The notes below the pieces were generated by a model that saw only the letters and a list, made by a program, of their open reading frames with translations, was not told the origin of the DNA and searched no databases. Below, piece by piece: positions 5,669 through 8,157 of a stretch of DNA of 8,157 nucleotides. Both the position numbers and the translations under genes were made by a program. Location: positions 1 through 8,157 of the forward strand of contig JAFZJT010000293.1 in NCBI GenBank assembly GCA_017553815.1, written 5' to 3'. How positions within the stretch are numbered: position 1 is the first letter of the stretch; the number at the start of each line of letters is the position of its first letter. The stretch is from Clostridia bacterium. Its GTDB lineage: Bacteria; Bacillota_A; Clostridia; Christensenellales; CAG-138.

Positions 5669-6076
5669 TCTGCCTACGATATTGCAAACGAGCTTGAAAG
5701 TCTGGATTTCAGCGATCTGGTCTATGTTTCCGACGAGGAGGTTGAGCAGTACCGCTTCCATGAACCGGCTGCGGAGGAAGCAGCAGAGACGCCGTTCCCG
5801 TATGCCGTGGGCGATACGGTATATCTGGAGGACGGCAAGCCGTTCATCATCGAGAGCATCGGAACCTTCGATATTTCCCTGCGCGACCCGACGCTTTTCT
5901 ATCCCATCTTCCGTGCGGAGAGCAAGGAGAGCTTTGAGCGGCTCATGGAACGCTTTCCCCAGCCGGAGAAAGCAGAACCGGAGCCCGCGACGGAGGAAGC
6001 GGAAGCGGTTCCCGGCTATCACACCGAGACCGAGGCCGTCTATCCGGCAGAGGAAACCCGTCTCCCGTATCGTTGA
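5669..6076 (+). pseudogene. Internal fragment of a large SNF2/DNA-methylase-type conjugative-element protein
   Basis: A stretch of 135 codons from SAYDIANELESLD to a TGA at 6074. The central part (AVGDTVYLEDGKPFIIESIG, then LRDPTLFYPIFRAESKESFERLMERFP) matches by recognition a segment found in the very large SNF2/N6-methylase proteins of Clostridia integrative elements. An acidic linker of the type found before their helicase region follows. Both ends are gone. No start codon with a ribosome site fits, and the methylase and helicase domains are absent. From about 6065 the sequence is that of a serine recombinase in another frame, which causes the stop. This is a relic of an earlier element; the exact left junction is uncertain. 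Confidence 0.65.
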
Positions 6077-6863
6077 GAACACGCATGAGCCGATCATCGA
6101 CAGAGACACCTTTGAAAAGGTTCAGGAAATCATGCGGCAGAGGAACGAGGAATACTTTGAAAAACTCGGAAGATTCAGCTATCTGGAAACGACCGAAAAC
6201 ATCCTCAAAGGACTGATATACTGCGCGGACTGCAAACGCCCGCTGGTACGGTACAAAAACGTGAGCCATAACAAGAAGCTGTGGTACACCTTCATCTGTC
6301 AGACACATTCAAACGATATAACGAGCTGTCCAAAGAAGAACATCCGTGAAGATGCGCTGATCCCCATGCTCATGCAGGCTATCCAAACGCAGATCGAGCT
6401 TGCCGCAGATATGGACGAGCTTGTGCGCAGGGTGAACAGTTCTCCCAAACACAGAAAGCGGACAGCCGATTTGCAAGGGCGGCTGGACGGCGCAAAGAAA
6501 GCACTCAAGCGCTATAACAATCTGTACGACAGTCTGTATCAGAACTATGTGGATAAGCTCATGACCGAGCAGGAATACATCACGCTGAAAAGCCGTTACA
6601 AAGCCGAAGCGGAGGAAGCGGAACGGCTGATTGAAGCTCTCACCCAGCAGCAGGCGGAAGAATCTGAGCACACGCCGGAAAATCGCTTTCTGACTGCGTT
6701 CGGGAGTTTCAAAGGCGAGGATACTCTTACAAAGGAAATGGCGCAGGCACTTATAGAGCGTGTGTATGTTGATGGAAGCAGCAATATTGAGATTATCTTC
6801 CGCTACCGTGACGAATACAGAGCGCTTTGTACATATCTTGAGGGAAAGGAGAATGGCGCATGA
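6066..6863 (+). pseudogene. Large serine recombinase (TnpX-like), C-terminal half
   Basis: About 265 codons starting at RIVENTHEPIIDRDTFEKVQ, the end of the recombinase domain. Next come a zinc ribbon with CADC and later Cys residues in FICQTHSNDITSC, a long helical coiled-coil section (about DLQGRLDGAKKALKRY to RLIEALTQQQ), and the usual end FGSFKGEDTLTKEMAQALIERVYVDG...IEIIFRYRDEY. The N-terminal resolvase domain with its catalytic Ser (some 300 residues) is missing, so it cannot recombine DNA alone. The frame stays open leftward only by chance over the SNF2-type fragment. ATG 6132 follows a weak AGGA and could start a short product. The stop overlaps the next recombinase start by 4 bases (ATGA), so the two were an operon. 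Confidence 0.85.
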
Positions 6864-8157
6864 CTACTGCAATTTATCTTCGTATTTCAAGCGAAGATGT
6901 TGACTTGAAAACCGGCGAAAAAGACGAATCCGAAAGCATATCCAATCAGCGCCGTCTCCTTCGGGATTATGTAAGCGCTCATGCGGATTTATCCGGCTCT
7001 GAAATATTGGAATTTTGTGATGACGGTTGGAGTGGTACGAATTTCGAGCGTCCCGCAATAAAGGAGCTTTTAGAGCAGGTTAAGCGTGGGAAGATCAACT
7101 GCATTGTGGTCAAAGACCTCTCCCGCTTTGGGCGTGATTATATCACCGTAGGAGATTACATCTCCCGCGTCTTCCCGTTCCTCGGAGTGCGCTTTATATC
7201 CGTCAACGACGGCTTTGACAGCATCAATCCGCAGGACATAGACAGCCTCGATACATCGTTTCGGACGCTGATCTATGACCTGTATAGCCGCGATCTCTCC
7301 CGCAAGGTAAGAAGTGCGAGAAAAGCAAGAGCGGAACACGGTGCGTTTCTCAGCCCTTACGCACCGTATGGGTATATAAAAGACCCGGAGGACAAAAACC
7401 ATCTGCTTGTGGACGAGGAAGCTGCCTCCGTGATCCGGCGCATCTTTCAAAGAGCGGCGGACGGGCTAAAGACATGGGAAATCGCCGCAGAACTCAATGG
7501 AGACGGTGTTATTTCTCCGAAAAACTACAAGATTGATGCGGGCTGCACAAGAAAGCCGTGGCGAAGCATTCAGGAAGACAATTTCTGGACAGCCAATTTG
7601 GTTGGAAAGTTTCTGCGGGACGAACGGTATATCGGCAAGGTGGTGTTCGGCAAACGGGTTCGGGACGCTGTGGGCAGCACCCACACGGTAAAAATCTCCC
7701 GGAACGACTGGATCGTTGTCCCTGACAGGCACGAAGCGATTGTTTCAGAATCATTGTTTGAAGCGGCGCAGACCTGCATGAGAGAGTATCGGGAGTGTGC
7801 ATCACCGACCGACAGCGACAAGCCGTTAAAGCGGAAAGTGATCTGCGGCGTTTGCGGTCATGTTATGAAACGGGACGGCAGGAAGAACGCATCGTATTCC
7901 TGTGGAACAAAAAGGCTGAATACCAGATTTGACTGTCCGGATGAAAAAGTGCCGGAGGCTGATATTCTGGATGCTGTGATGGAAACGATCCAAGTGTATG
8001 CACAATACGCGGTCAGCATTGATCGGCTGTTAATAGCAAGGCAGAACCAGAGACAGCTTGACCGGAAGCAGGCGCAAAGACAGCTTCAATCGCTCCAAAG
8101 CAAAAAGGCGCAGCTCGACAAACGGCTGCAAGACCTTTATGAGCAGTTGGTGGAGGG
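6860..8157 (+). CDS. Large serine recombinase (TnpX-like), 3' end beyond the window
   Basis: A site-specific recombinase that excises and integrates mobile elements through a phosphoserine link to DNA. There are 432 codons open to the window edge; family members run about 500-600. The catalytic domain is complete: Y6-L-R8-I-S10 with nucleophile S10, then KDLSRFGRD (85-93, catalytic Arg R89 and R92) and the long helix after about 130. The recombinase domain follows (about 160-300, including PYGYIKDPEDKNHLLVDEEA and IVSESLFEAAQ). A zinc ribbon has C329, C332, C348 and C359, and a Gln/Lys-rich coiled coil begins at about 390. The start is supported by AAAGGAG (6845-6851) 8 bases upstream and by the ATGA overlap with the preceding recombinase. 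Whether it moves the whole region or only a neighbouring element cannot be told without the attachment sites. Confidence 0.95.
   Translation, partial: MTTAIYLRISSEDVDLKTGEKDESESISNQRRLLRDYVSAHADLSGSEILEFCDDGWSGTNFERPAIKELLEQVKRGKINCIVVKDLSRFGRDYITVGDYISRVFPFLGVRFISVNDGFDSINPQDIDSLDTSFRTLIYDLYSRDLSRKVRSARKARAEHGAFLSPYAPYGYIKDPEDKNHLLVDEEAASVIRRIFQRAADGLKTWEIAAELNGDGVISPKNYKIDAGCTRKPWRSIQEDNFWTANLVGKFLRDERYIGKVVFGKRVRDAVGSTHTVKISRNDWIVVPDRHEAIVSESLFEAAQTCMREYRECASPTDSDKPLKRKVICGVCGHVMKRDGRKNASYSCGTKRLNTRFDCPDEKVPEADILDAVMETIQVYAQYAVSIDRLLIARQNQRQLDRKQAQRQLQSLQSKKAQLDKRLQDLYEQLVE

Noticed and set aside
5661..5695. Possible replacement promoter for the DUF3800 remnant (TTTGCA-17-TGTAAC on the minus strand)
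   Set aside because: The -10 match is only 4 of 6 and it would overlap the start codon, so I consider it chance.
5658..6065. Plus-strand N-terminal extension of the recombinase fragment
   Set aside because: It is Arg/Ser-rich low-complexity peptide in the wrong frame of the SNF2-type fragment, with no resolvase motif.
5660..6109. Minus-strand extension of the DUF3800 frame to 6109
   Set aside because: This part is antisense to the recognisable SNF2-type fragment and the recombinase junction and contains no DUF3800 N-terminal motif.
6309..6671. 120-codon minus-strand open frame, and similar ones at 5943-6308 and 7070-7450
   Set aside because: These are antisense to the serine recombinase coding regions, Cys/Phe-rich and without motifs or ribosome sites.
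1..8157. CRISPR array, tRNA or rRNA genes, recombinase attachment sites
   Set aside because: No regularly spaced repeats, cloverleaf or rRNA-like sequence was seen. The recombinase target sites cannot be identified within this window.

Overview
This looks like accessory DNA from a gut-type Clostridia genome (Bacillota). The evidence is gene content: an IS256-family element, a TnpV-type protein, two adjacent TnpX-like large serine recombinases and a remnant of an SNF2/methylase protein typical of conjugative elements in this group. Species cannot be told from the sequence. There is no rRNA, tRNA or CRISPR array.

Layout. Bases 2-121 are the last stretch of an IS3-family transposase, cut off by an IS256-family element (about 121-1628) whose transposase is intact on the minus strand. 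A tnpV gene (1820-2191, +) follows. It faces a class II Fic protein with a C-terminal winged helix (2275-3318, -), and a bidirectional terminator hairpin lies between them. The fic gene has its own near-consensus promoter, with a palindrome over the -35 box and a perfect 15-bp inverted repeat further upstream. Next is an AT-rich block (about 3470-5215) holding a minus-strand nuclease-helicase gene. A DUF2075/Schlafen-group-3-type SF1 helicase (3697-5019) continues an N-terminal piece (5016-5204). The two overlap in a -1 frame relation at a T TTT TTG slippery heptamer followed at once by TGA. Joined, they form a PD-(D/E)xK-like nuclease domain fused to the helicase, 502 aa in all. Just upstream, ending 11 bases before it, is the C-terminal half of a DUF3800 protein (5216-5659).

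The right third is a mosaic of broken parts and one intact 5' end. The DUF3800 remnant abuts an internal fragment of a large SNF2/methylase-type conjugative-element protein (about 5669-6065, +). That fragment runs into the C-terminal half of one large serine recombinase (about 6066-6863, +). It overlaps by ATGA the start of a second recombinase (6860 to the window end), which carries a complete catalytic domain.

Reading of the whole. Serine recombinases and TnpV are mobile-element machinery. The interval between them carries cargo: Fic, nuclease-helicase and DUF3800. The most interesting item is the DUF3800 plus nuclease-helicase pair, which has the form of an anti-phage or nucleic-acid immunity module. 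The unusual frame junction inside its nuclease domain could be a programmed frameshift, a homopolymer on/off switch, a decay mutation or a sequencing error. The immunity role is inference. The truncated DUF3800 gene and missing upstream promoter suggest that this copy may be inactive.
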